This document shows, piece by piece, positions 1 to 12,600 of a stretch of 64,000 bases of DNA. The notes under the pieces are model-generated. The model was not told where the DNA came from. It made no database searches and saw only the letters and a program-made list of their open reading frames with translations. The stretch is from Macrocystis pyrifera (lineage: Eukaryota; Sar; Phaeophyceae; Laminariales; Laminariaceae): NCBI GenBank assembly GCA_031763025.1, contig JASSKH010000001.1, positions 15,787,142 through 15,851,141 of the forward strand. The letters run 5' to 3'. Within the stretch, counting starts at the first letter, position 1. Every line of letters begins with the position of its first letter. Both the position numbers and the translations under genes were made by a program.

Positions 1-239
1 CACGCTGAAACGGCCGTACCATCACCATACCGTACTCGTTGCACGGGCAATGCTAATACCTGGTAGTATCTACCGCCGAACGAAGGAAAGCCATGAAAGG
101 ACACTTCAAGGAGCAAAAACGTGCCAAAATAAATAGCACGATAGATCACTACAGTACCAAAACCTACAGCACCAAAGAAAACAACGCACGCAAAACAACG
201 AGACGTGAACAAAACGGCACGCACAACACCCCGGACATC

Positions 240-405
240 AACACGCACCACATCAACAATACCAACACCAACACCAACATCAACACCAACAACGCCTCCA
301 ATAGCAACACCAATAGCAACACCAAAAGCAACACCAACACCAACACCAACACCAACACCACCAACAACACTATTAATAACACCATCATCAACTCCCACGC
401 CAGCA
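240..405. repeat. AAC/ACC-rich microsatellite
   Basis: CAACACCAA repeats on the plus strand, read as GTGTTGGTG on the minus strand just after the donor at 426. Confidence 0.85.
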
Positions 406-426
406 AGAACAGACACGCGCACTCAC

Positions 427-3400
427 GATGAGGGGGCTATCTAGCGGAGACTCGAGGCTGCGTAAAAAGTCCGGCGGCAGGTTTCGAGACGCCGTCAACG
501 CCTCCACCGACCCAGGCGGGGCTTCCCCCGCCGCACCGTTCGCCGCAGTGCCACCCCGCCCAAAACCACCGCCTCCGCCGCCGCCGCCGTCGCCATCCTC
601 CTGCCTAAGACGTCCGAACGGTACAAGGTGGGCAGAGGGAGAGGCGAGAGGGCCTGTTGTGTCCAATCCTTCGACGAGCTCGAAGGAGAGAGAGCGGGCT
701 ACTCCCAACATCACTTCCACCACCAACACTACCAAGACCACCACAACCGACTCCCTCAACCGCCGCCGCCCCCACCGCCACCCCAACCACCACCACCACC
801 ACCCCTGCCCCCACCCTTACCCCCAACCCCCCCCCCACCCCCTATCACCATCATATACCACTACCGACGATGCTACTATTACGGGGGACCATAGTAAATA
901 CGACCTACGCTACACACAAAAACCTATATAATTTTCTATTTCTACTAACAATACTTGGTCCTATTAACTATGGCCCCCCCCGTGATAGTGAAAGGGCCGC
1001 GGTTTTACCCGTTGACTGTCTCCCGCGTCACTGAGACCAGTATAATAAGGCCAATAAAAGCTTTGACGCGAATGCAAAAGAAGTTTATCCCTTGAATAGC
1101 ATATTTACCCACCACCACAACCACCACCACCAAACATTTTCGGTATGTAGCTAGTCTCACCGAACAGCCTATATACACAGCGTCACGGACTATGCAGTTT
1201 ACGAAACCCACCATCGTCACCAAAAAACCCTCGCAAGTCTCGTTGTTTCGGTGACCACATCACACAGAGCGTGCATCTAAAGGAAGAAGAGCCGGCACGG
1301 GTGGGTCACTGGGCGCGCGCGCTGGGTGACGATGAGTGGAAACAACGGTTGAGCCCTTAAGCTTGGGACCTCAGTGGCGAGGGGGGGGGGACTGACGACA
1401 ACAACTTACGATTGCTTCTGCCGCAGTAACGATCACCGCGCAAAGAGGGCATGAAACGAAACCAGTGTCCGAGTTACGCCGCAAGGACTCGTACGTACGT
1501 ACGTACGTGCGTACGTACGTACGGCATGGGTGCGCAACTCGACCCCTGCCCGTGCTGCTGAGGGCTCACGCTAGATGGTTGATAGCACCATAAGTTACCA
1601 ACCATCGTTTTGGTCGCTACATATGTCTCGGGTTGATTAGAAGAACACGCCGACTCCCCTCCCTCCCTAGGGTCATACGACTACGGCCATGCATGATAGT
1701 GAGTACACCTGCCCCCCCCAAAATTGTATATAGGTTGGGTTGGCGTCGGTTGGCAACGACACTGTAAAACATGCCGCTCACTACTTGAGCTGGACAACCA
1801 GGGTACCGTTTTTTTTTCCTTTCTTTTTTATTTGGCGGTCGGTCACAGCTGGTGGTCGAATTAGATCATTTGTGCGCAGTGAAGAACCTCTACTCCGCAC
1901 AAGGGGAATGGTCGTATCACGTAGTGTTCAAGGGAAGGCACCCAAGAGGCAGTTGCATAGTACTCCCATTGCTGTCTCTGGAAGTGGCTACACCGGAAAT
2001 TAAATCAACTAATTGAAGCTGTCATCCATATGCAAGTCCGACTCACAAGCGGTTCTTAGTAGGATGCAGCTCACCCTTCAAGCGACTTGCCGAACACCTC
2101 ACGGCGATTCGCGCTTGGTGCACGCACTGTATGCGTGGTCGGTGAAAACCCGACGTGCTCCGTCCCGGCATTGTAGGGATGCGAGGTTCTATGGTCATAC
2201 GACTACGGCCATGCATGAGATCGAGTACATTCCTCCTATCGAGTACACCTTTCCCCCCCCCCCCCCCCCACCAACACCGCGGCGAGAGAGGAAGGGGATA
2301 ACATTAGCAAAACATTTTCATGTAATATATGGAAACAACGTAATGGGCGGCCGAAATGTTGACGTGTCTCTACAAGGATTAGGAACGGTACTCCTCCGTC
2401 TCGAAAGGGATGCGTGGTCAATGGTCAAATTACTCAAGGCAAGCAAGAAATGAGTACCCACCCCCCCACCCCCCGACCCACACCTGGTGGCCATCATCCT
2501 CGTCGCCCCGTCGCGCATCTCCTTCCGCACCTCCTGGTCGAGCAGCTTCCTGTCCAGGTTAATTCGCCCCAGCGACTGCATCGCGGGCTCACGGAGAACG
2601 GGAAGGTCTCGCAAAAGTGCACCTTGCAGCTGCAGGAGGGTCATCAGACCCCCCTGGATCGCCTGCGGGTGGGCCACAATAAGACCGAATAGTCAGGGGC
2701 ATGTAGGGGAACAAAAAAGTACAAAGCGCAGGGGCAAAAGACCAAACAAGACCAAATTGCAGAGGCAGGGGACCAAATAAGACCAAATTGGAGGGGTAGG
2801 GGACCGGATAAGACCAAATTGGAGGGGTAAATAAGGGACCAATATTAAGACCAAATCGTAGGGGTGGGGGACCAAATAAGACAAAATTGCAGGAAGGGGA
2901 CCAAATAAGACCAAATCTCAGGGGGGGTTGGGGGTTGGGGGGAAAAAAAAGACCGATTGAATAGGTAGGGGACTCAAAACTAAGACCAATTCGAGAGTGA
3001 ACCACACGACACGAAGTTGCAACTATTAAAAGCGATCAGACGCCTTAATGACGTCACGCCAAGCCACTCCACGCCACCCCACGCAACTCCACACCACACC
3101 ACATCACACCCAGCCGTCGTATGCCTGGCAAAGCTCTTCAGAAATGCCTTGATAAAAGTATCCTGTTCTACATTAATGAAGGAGGGGTTTGTCACGAAAC
3201 TGAACGGGAATTTTTTGCAGATGGTGAGATTATTTCCGGTTTCGGCTCACGGCGGTTACCACCCCGACCCGGAAGTCTACCTCTAATTCCGACCCTAACC
3301 CTAACCAGCGGCGTACTTGGTTCGCGTGCCAGCTGGTCCTTATTCTTGGAAAGGCTCTATTTGCTGTTCGGGTACATCTAAGGGAGTTCGCCCGAATGGG

Positions 3401-6400
3401 CTGATCTACGCGAACACCACCACACCACACCGCACTACCCTACCCTACCCTACCCGACCCGATCCGACCCGACCCGACCCGACCCGACCCGACCCGACCC
3501 CACCCCGCCCAACCCCACCCCACCACACCACACCACACCACACCACACCTGCCGTCTCTCGATCTCGATGTCCTTAAGCTTGCCGAATAGATCGCCGAGC
3601 TTATGGCTGACCCCGCTCCAAATCCTGGCTTGCTGAGTTACGGCCACGCGATAGTTCATGTCAGCCAGCCACACGTCCGAGCGAGTTACATCTAGATGCC
3701 AGGAGAGAGAGACGAGGTGGGGGGGGAGGGAGGGAGGGAGGGAGGGAGGGAGGGAGGGAGGGAGGGAGCGACGCAGGGCGGGTGCTTGGAGTTACTCAGA
3801 GTTGGGCAGAGCCTGGCAATTTTCGAAACAAACTGCCGCGTAAACAGGCACGTATATATGACAAGTACCCCTCTGGCCGGAAAAAGAAGTCACTCGTTAG
3901 CTTCGTCTCAAGAGCATCTAAGGTAGGCTGTACTGTCGGCCAGCGTGGTGTAACTACGTGAGAAGGTTAACAACCGTCTTGACTCGATTTTAGCCGAGCG
4001 AACGCAAACAGTGACAAAATGCGGTCAAGCAAATCAAGCAGCCTTCAAGGCTAGAGCGTGCAGCCGGGCTATAGCCCCCTCCGACTTGATAACAGCATAA
4101 CCAGCCGCAAGAATAATGAACGACGCGGTCATACACATACATCAATCAGCCTTCTTCGTAGACTAGAAAAGAGCTTGAAGCGGAAAAGACTCTTGCCACC
4201 GTCATGTATGCGCTGTCTGCGCGCGTCTTTTTCACATTTCCCCCCTACGTCGAGCTTCGGAAGCAAAACCCCCTTTTCACCCCAGCATATACCCGGGCTG
4301 CTTGCTTCGTGCAGCCGATGCTGTAACCGTCATCCATCACCAATACGGGGGGGCATAGTAAATAAGACCTACGATATACACAAAAACCTAGTTATTTCCC
4401 TTTTTTTATCATGAACATTTGGTCCTGTTTACTATGGCCCCCCGTAATAGGGCTGGGCGAGCAATTTGTACTGGCAGTAGTAGTGTACTGATTGACCCGG
4501 CCAGTATATCCGCCAGTAATTATTGCCGTACGATATCATAGCACGGAAAACCCAACGAACGCGTTTCGAGAGGACAGAGGAGAGAGAGAAGAGAGACAGC
4601 ATACTGCTGCAATCCAGTATACTGATCGATTTTGACGACAATCTAGTTAGTCGCTATCGACCGAGTCAGCCAGTGCCCAGCCCTATCCACAAACCCACAG
4701 TATATATAGGTCAACAAAAATCTGAGCAAGCTTAAAAACGTTGTGACAAAACGAACGACATTGAGCGTAATAGACCATTGCACGTATGCATTCCCGTAAG
4801 GATATATAGGGTAGCGCTCGCCGCTGAGCACGATTTCGTACTCCAATTTTCTTAGCGTCCACCCAAAAAAAGCGAACCCATATTTTCTTATTGAATACCA
4901 CTCCGGGCGGAAATTTAAGGGCCGATTGGTCTTGGTATTAACGTATAAACAGTTCTTATATTTCCAACCAGAGCGGTACTAATAGGTTATGTCTTACTCG
5001 TGGGCCTTATACCATGGTACTAAATATGTGACGAAAATATAGGGGAGGCTTTCATGTGAATAGGAGGCCTGCTACGATAGAGGTATCTAGCACTTTTAGG
5101 CCAAACTGTCACTGGGACAGGGGTCCTCGACCCAATATCGCTGGAAAAAAACGAAAGTGTTTTTATTTTACTATATTTACTCGTGACGTACCTATTAATG
5201 GGCTTTGGGATTGATTGTTCGTCGGGTTCTTGCTCATCTTTTTAGCTTTTCTCGGAATCAGTTTTTGGGTGCTACCGCTGCAGGTATCGAGGAATTGATG
5301 TATTGAGCTCCTCAAGTAAGGAAGCCCCAGAAAACTTGGGAGCTCCCCCTGCCGAAGCACGCCTCGTTTGTACTCGAAACATTCCTTCTATTTTGGGGGG
5401 ACATAGTGGAATGATTTCGGAATCACACCTTTCATTCTTTTATCCAAACCCTTAACGCGTTCCTCTTTTTGCGAAATTAATTCACTAATCAACCTGATTA
5501 TTTACTGTAGTACGAAATGGTAACACTTCTTCCGTCAACCATGTATATATGTACACTTTTCGTATTTTTTTTTGCGACACGATTTTGGACATGACATTGA
5601 TGGCTTCGCGTTTTTTTTTTTTTTGTCGTATCGTGCCCCTTGAACCCCGAAGAAAAATATAATGTACCTGATATCATCTATTCTCTGCCTATAAGGCACA
5701 TAACTTATTTTTTCGGCACTACACTTTTCCCTCTTATCCACACCCTCAAGAAACGGCACACACGTTTTCCCAGACGAGATGCTCGGATTCAAGAGGGTCA
5801 CATTTTTTCAGTGGTGACCAAAGGGTTCACACCTCGCACAGATCATGATCTATCTACCTACAGATAGATCATCTATTAATAGTTCCTCCCCTGCCGTTGT
5901 CTAAGGTTGTGCATGACCTGTATAGTGCAGGTCACACCCAGGAAATATGTGCAACAAACACACAGTAAATCATGCAGACTACACGGCTCCCAGCCGGCAA
6001 GATGAGCTAAATCATACAGATCATACAGATCAGATAAATCAGGAATATATCTGGCCTGAGAGATCTACATCGTCAAGTGGGAATGGTCTACAGACTATCT
6101 GTCCGGAGTGGGAAACCCTCAAGAAACTGCACGCACGTTTTTCCGGGGCAAACTTAACTCGCGCACTCAGTCAGTGTCGCGATGATTTTTCAAGAGCAAA
6201 AAAAAAAAAGCTTCAAGTCTTTAAAGGCTTATTTGTTACCACTCTCTCCCGAAACGTGAAGACACTTCGTATACAGCAGTAGTGCCGGTCCCTCTCTACA
6301 ATAGTGCCGGTTGAGTAATGCCGGCTGCCTGCTATAGCGCCTGTGAAATAAGGCCTTGGCACGTACGGAATTCACCAGTCAGTGTGTATTAATAGTGTGC

Positions 6401-6598
6401 GGAGTAGTTAGTGCCGGTTGTCGCTATATATAGTGCCGGTATTGTCAGCTGGCGCATATATACCGGCACTAAAGAGGGAGCACTACTGTACTATTAATAG
6501 CAAAGGACGAACTCACCGCGAGCGGGGAGGGAGGAACGCAAGCCCATAGAAGAGTCGCCCTCCCTCGCGATGCTCGCCGTCACCACGTCCTGATACCT

Positions 6599-6631
<33 letters not shown>

Positions 6632-9600
6632 AAGCGCGGGCGCACAAAAAAAAAAAAACGCCGTGGTCAAAACGTGAAACTCCGATCATGAACTTGAGCT
6701 TCACAAACGCGTCGATGGTTCGGTCGTTCTACATATATGGCAGATCAGGTGACAACGCGGCTGATACACGGCGGAGGGGGGTACCCTCTCCTATGGTCAT
6801 ACGACTACGATCATGCATGATATCGAGCACACCCCCTCCCCTTTCCCCCCACCCCTCCCCCCGCTCCCAGAACCTCCGTATCGCATCTGACATCTCACCG
6901 CGCGTGAGCCTTGATCGAGTTGGTCTCAGCAGAGTGCATGAGTCTCAGGCAAGCGGTGCCTTTCCCCACCATCTCCGAAAAACGGTCATCCAACGCCTTC
7001 ACCACGCCCTTCAAGCTCTTCTCCACGACGCTTGCCGCCGCCATGTCGCACATGTCAAGGGTTCTGCTCAGATTAAACAGGCGGGGACGGGGGGGGGGGA
7101 CGGGGGGGTGTACTCGATACCATTCATGGTCGTAGCCGTATGACCATAGACCCTCGCATCCCCTACAGTACCGGGACGGAGCACGTCGGGTTTTCACCGA
7201 CCAGGCAGACAGCGGGGAGGCGTTTACTCATGCCATGCATGGCGGCAGTCGTATGGCCATAGATCCTCGCATTCTTACAGGTGCCGGGGCGGAGCACATC
7301 GGGTTTTCACTGGCCAGGCAAACATTGCTTGCACGGAGGGAGCGGGGGGTGTACTCGACATCATGCATGGCCGTAGTCGTATGACTATAGACCTTCACAT
7401 CCCCACGTGCATTGCCGGGACGGAGCACGTCCGGTTTCCACCGACCAGGCAGACACTGCTTGCGCCGAGCGAAGCCCCGTGAGGTGTTGGGCGAGTCGCA
7501 TGAAGGGGTGAGCTGCATCCTACTAAGAACCTCCTTTACGGCGGGCTTTCTTGCATTGGATGATGAACAGGTTCGAACTACTGATGTAAATTTGTTTTCT
7601 GGTGCGGACACTTCCAGAGACCAGCCATCAATAAAATCATGTACCTGCCTCGTGGGTGCCTCGCCATATACTCCGTACACACATTATACGATCATTCCCC
7701 TCATGTGGAGATAAGATTCTCCACCTCGCACAAATGATCTAAGCAAGAAGGAGGGGGGGGGTTCTGTTCACCGCGCGGCTGAGTTTTCCTCCATCGCGAC
7801 TCCTCCAGTCCGCTGGGCACACTGGGCTATTCATAGCAGCGGGATTTCGACTCTCGACATGTGTGGCAGTACTCTACAGTGGGGTAAGGGGAGGGGGGAG
7901 TTTGCTCACCGCGCGGCTGTGTCTTCCTCCATCACAAGCAGCCAGTCAAGTGCACTGGGCGGCTGCGGTGGTGGTACGGGCCCTCCTTTCCCCCCCCTTC
8001 AACAGCGCGCGGCGCCAGGATGCCATATGTGGCCATCAATAATCAGGGGAGAGAGGCACGACAGCGAAACGGGCAATGGGTGTGTTGGGTTTTAGGAAGC
8101 ACGGAGGCGAAGAGGGTGTGTGTCGGGGTGTACTCATTATCATGCATGGCCGTAGTCGGATGACCATAGACCCTCGCATCTCTACCATGCCGGGACGGGG
8201 CACGTCAGGTTTTCACCGACCAGGCAGACATTGCTTGCAACCAAGCGCGAAGCGCCGTGGGGTGTTGGGCGAGGGTCGGGGGGGGGGGGGGGTACTCATT
8301 TTGCTGCTTGACTTGGGTCATTTGACCGTTGACCACACATCCCTTTCGAGACGGAGCATGGTTCCTACTCCAATACAGAGACGCCTACAACGTTTGGGGC
8401 GCTCAACGCCTATTTTTTCCGCCATGTAGTACACATCAAGTAACGTTCGAAGGCTGACAAGGAAGCAGAAATAACGGAACTTCCGCCTATCGTTTAGGCC
8501 TGCGGAATGGGTTCCGTTCGCTCCCGGTGTCGGGTCCTCGCCCTCGCTTTCTCGTCCGCTCTCTCGCGGGTCGCGTCCCCCAACCTTCGTCGGGTCTATT
8601 CCCGCACGGGCGCTCTAGCGGTCGCCCGCCGCCACCGAACAGCGCTCGTTCCGGCGGATCTCGCGGAGATGGAGAAACATCGCGGTAGTGTCTTGGAGAC
8701 AGCTAGGTTCTCACGTACTATTTCTGGAGAAATCTGTTTCGTGCCGCGATCTCGTTTTCCTTTTTTTGTCGCTAGCTTTGATGTATCTTCTCTTCGACAA
8801 CTACATCTCGCGGTCGCGACCGCTTTTCTCCCGACAGCCTCCCTGGGCGGGGTCGCCTTTAGGCTCTTCCACCCCCTCCGTCTTGCTTCGTCGGGGTACG
8901 AGTACAGCAGTACTACGGCAGCAAGAACAGCAGTATTTGCGCGGAACAATACGACAACAAATACTCGGCTTACCTACACCAGGTATTATCGGTATTCTCG
9001 CTGGTTAATTCGTAAATTCATACCACGGTACCAGTTAGCTCCCTATTCGCAGTGTATTTACTGTATTGCAGCAGTATTAGTGCTGTACAGAGGAGTACTG
9101 CTGCAGTAAATCATACCTGGTACATACATACCGGTCTGTTCAGGGACTAGTCTCTGGAGAGGGGTGAGAAGCAGGTGCATACATAGGCTGCTGCTGTATC
9201 CAAGAACTGACCCTAAATGGTGGGGCGATAAATCAGACTTAGAACTGAGAAACTTCAGGAGGGGACGAAACATCAGATTGAGAACGGAAAAAAAAAAAAC
9301 AAAAACACACACACACTGGTGTGGTCAAGAATCTCTCATAAATGCGTCAGACCTGAGAGAGAGAGACGGGTAAAGGAATACCGCAGTAGTGCTAGTGTAC
9401 AGTAGCAGTACCGCTGCAGTAAATCATACCAGTCTGTTCAGAATCGAGCCTGAGAGGAGTGACACATAGATACATAAAATGCTGTTCTATCAAAGAACTG
9501 AGCCTCTCTGGTGGGGCAATAAATCAGACTTACACGTAGAACCGAGTAATTTCGGAAATGACGACAAATCAGATTGAGAATTTGAGAAAATAATTCAGCT

Positions 9601-12600
9601 GGAGATATAACAACATCATAAAAGGCGCCTGACTTGGGAGAGAGACTGGGAAAGGAATACCAGGGATCACAAACGAGCCTGAGAGACATGGGACTACTGC
9701 TGTGGGAGGGGGACAATCTACATGGTCTAGGACATGCTTCCTGGGTTGGATGCGTGCTGTGCAGATACACTCTTGATCTGTATGAGCTATCATGTTACCG
9801 GGGGGGCGGGGGGGGCGTACTCATTTGTTGCTTACCTTAGTCATTTGACCATTGACCACGCATCCCATTCGAGACGGAGCACCGTTCCTACTCCTAATAG
9901 AGACGCCCCCAACAGATGGGAGCTCAGCTCGTTGTTTCCATAAACTATTACGGGGGTCCATAGTTAATGGGACCAAATTTTGTTAGTAAAAATAGGTAAA
10001 TATATAGGTTTTTATGTATACCATAGATCCTATTAACTATGGACCCCCTTCCAGTTCCGCCGACTGTGGCCACCATCTATCTCCTAGGATAGCTTGCCGG
10101 GGGGGGGGGGGGGGGGCGCATAATCTGCATGATCAAGGACAGGCTTCCTGGGTAGGATCTGTACTATATAATACACAGATCCTGCAGCTCATCCAAAAAT
10201 CGCGGGTTAGGAACTAGATTATCTACTGTAGATCATGATCTATTTGTCCGAGGTGTACCACTGCAAAAATATATACCACTGTCCCTAAAGAGAACATTTT
10301 TTACTGTATGTTGGTACAAAAAATTTCTTATACTTAGGGACAGAGTGGCACCAGGTACTAAACAAACTCCAAGTATTTTGTGCCCATAACGTACATGGGT
10401 GCAGCTAGTTGTACATATGGAGGCGCTCACTTTCCGGGCGGCGGGGTAGTCGGAATGCGGTCGGCCGGGTTCGGCGGCGGCGGCCACTCCCTCTGGCCCT
10501 TCCTGTTCCTCTCCTTCCTCTCCTTCTCGCACCTCGTGCTGGTCGTACCCGCCTCAAGCCCGTCAATGTTATCCCTGAAACAACAAAAACAACGGAAACA
10601 ACGAAACGCGTCAACGGTCATATTTTAAGCGATTTTTTGTTCTATTCTATATATCACAAGTGTCGTGTTCCCTTTGTATATATCATCACGTCTTCTTTCC
10701 AGCTCAAATCGTGGGAGGTTTGTACACTCAACCTCTCTCTGGACCATCTACCGTCCACGGCTCTCTGGACAAACCGTCGTCACAGGTGTCGGCTTCCCCG
10801 TACAATACCAGGTAGCTAAGCAACTGGTACTTCATTGTTATCAAAAGTGGGTGGTTTAAAAGCAACCGTTTTCCCTTAGCCCACATACCTCCGCACAAAA
10901 AAACTGCGCCAATTCCAAGTATTCTCCCCCGAATGAGTAGGTGCAGTTCTAAAGTGCTCCCTCCGTTCACGCAACTCCCCAACCCTCCCACCCCCCCGCC
11001 CGCCGCATCATTCCTAGAGATGAACTCTCAGTCGCTAGGTATCCCATATACACCGCTCATACACCCTCCATCCCACCCGCCTCCCCGGGGGTGAACTCTC
11101 TGCTATCGTTGGATCTTGACAGTGCGTCACTCACGCAACCCCCCCCCCCCCCCAACCTTCTGCCTTGTCGGTGAAAACCCGACGTGCTCCATCCCGGCAT
11201 TGTAGGGATGCGAGGGTCTATGGTCATACGACTACGGCCATGCATGATAATGAGTACCCCCCCCAACCCGCTCGTCCGCCTCATTTCTATACGAAAACCT
11301 TCCGCGTTTTCGAGCGCCTGATCCTCGATTCTGCCCTTTAGACACCCGGCGGCTGGTCTCTTGAAAGACGGGGGGGGGGGGGGGGGGGGGGGGGTACTCA
11401 TTATCATGCATGGCCGTAGTCGTATGACCACAGATCTTCGCATCCCTACAATGCCGGGACGGAGCACGTCGGGTTTTCAACGACCAGGGGTGGGGGATAT
11501 AATTCGTCCTCTTGAGATGCCATGTGGTGACTGGTCTCTTGAAGGAGGCGGAGAGGGGAACGGGGGGGGGGGGGAGGGATACCATTCACCCCCCTGAGAT
11601 ATGTGGTGATTGGTCTCTTGAAGGAGATGGGGAGGGGGAGGGGTACATTTCATCCCCTTGAGACGACACGTGGAGACACTTCTCTTCAACGACGGGGGGG
11701 GGGGGGGGGGGGGTGCATCCCGATCCCTTGAGACGATACGTGGCAACTGGTCTGTTGAAGGAGCGGGGGGGGGGGGGGAGGTGCGTTCGTCATGTTGCGG
11801 CACGTGGCCAATGGTCTCTCGAAGGAGGGGGAGAGGGGGGGGGGAGGAGGGGGGGCATTTCGTCCCCGGAGATTTAAGACAACACATGGTGACTCGTCTC
11901 CCGGAGGAAGCCGAAGGAGGGGATGGGCGGGTGGAGGGAAAATATGCCGCCCCCTTGAGACAACGCGTGGTGAGTGATCTCTTTCTAGGTGGCTCTGAGG
12001 CAAAATATGTGTTTCACGCGCTATTACGGCGTACCTGATGGCGTAGAGGCTCATCGCGTACGTGTGGTTAGCTGTGAGCTTTTGCATGGCGTAGCTGATC
12101 GCGCGGCGGTTGTTGGCCTGGCTACGTCGGATGAGCTCGACGAAACACTTCCAGTAGAGGCTACGGGCGGAAAGGCAAGGCATTTTCGGACGCATGGAGA
12201 CAGGGAAAGAGGGAGGAGGGGAGATTTCGGTGAAATAGGACGGAGGACGGAGGACGGGAGGACGGGAGGGGGTTTGCAAGGCAATTAAAGGCAAGGCAAG
12301 GCAAAGCAAGTCAAGTCAAGTCAAGTCAAGGCAAGGCAAGGCAAGGCAACACGAGGCAACACGAGGCAAGGCAAGGCAAGGCAAGGCAAGGCAAGGCAAG
12401 GCAAGGCAAGGCAAGGCAAGGCAAGGCAAGGCAAGGCAAGGCAAGGCAAGGCAAGGCAAGGCAAGGCAAGGCAAGGCAACGCAAGGCAACGCAAGGCAAG
12501 GCAAGGCAAGGCAAGGCAAGGCAAGGCAAGGCAAGGCAAGGCAAGGCAAGGCAAGGCAAGGCAAGGCAAGGCAAGGCAAGGCAAGGCAAGGCAAGGCAAG

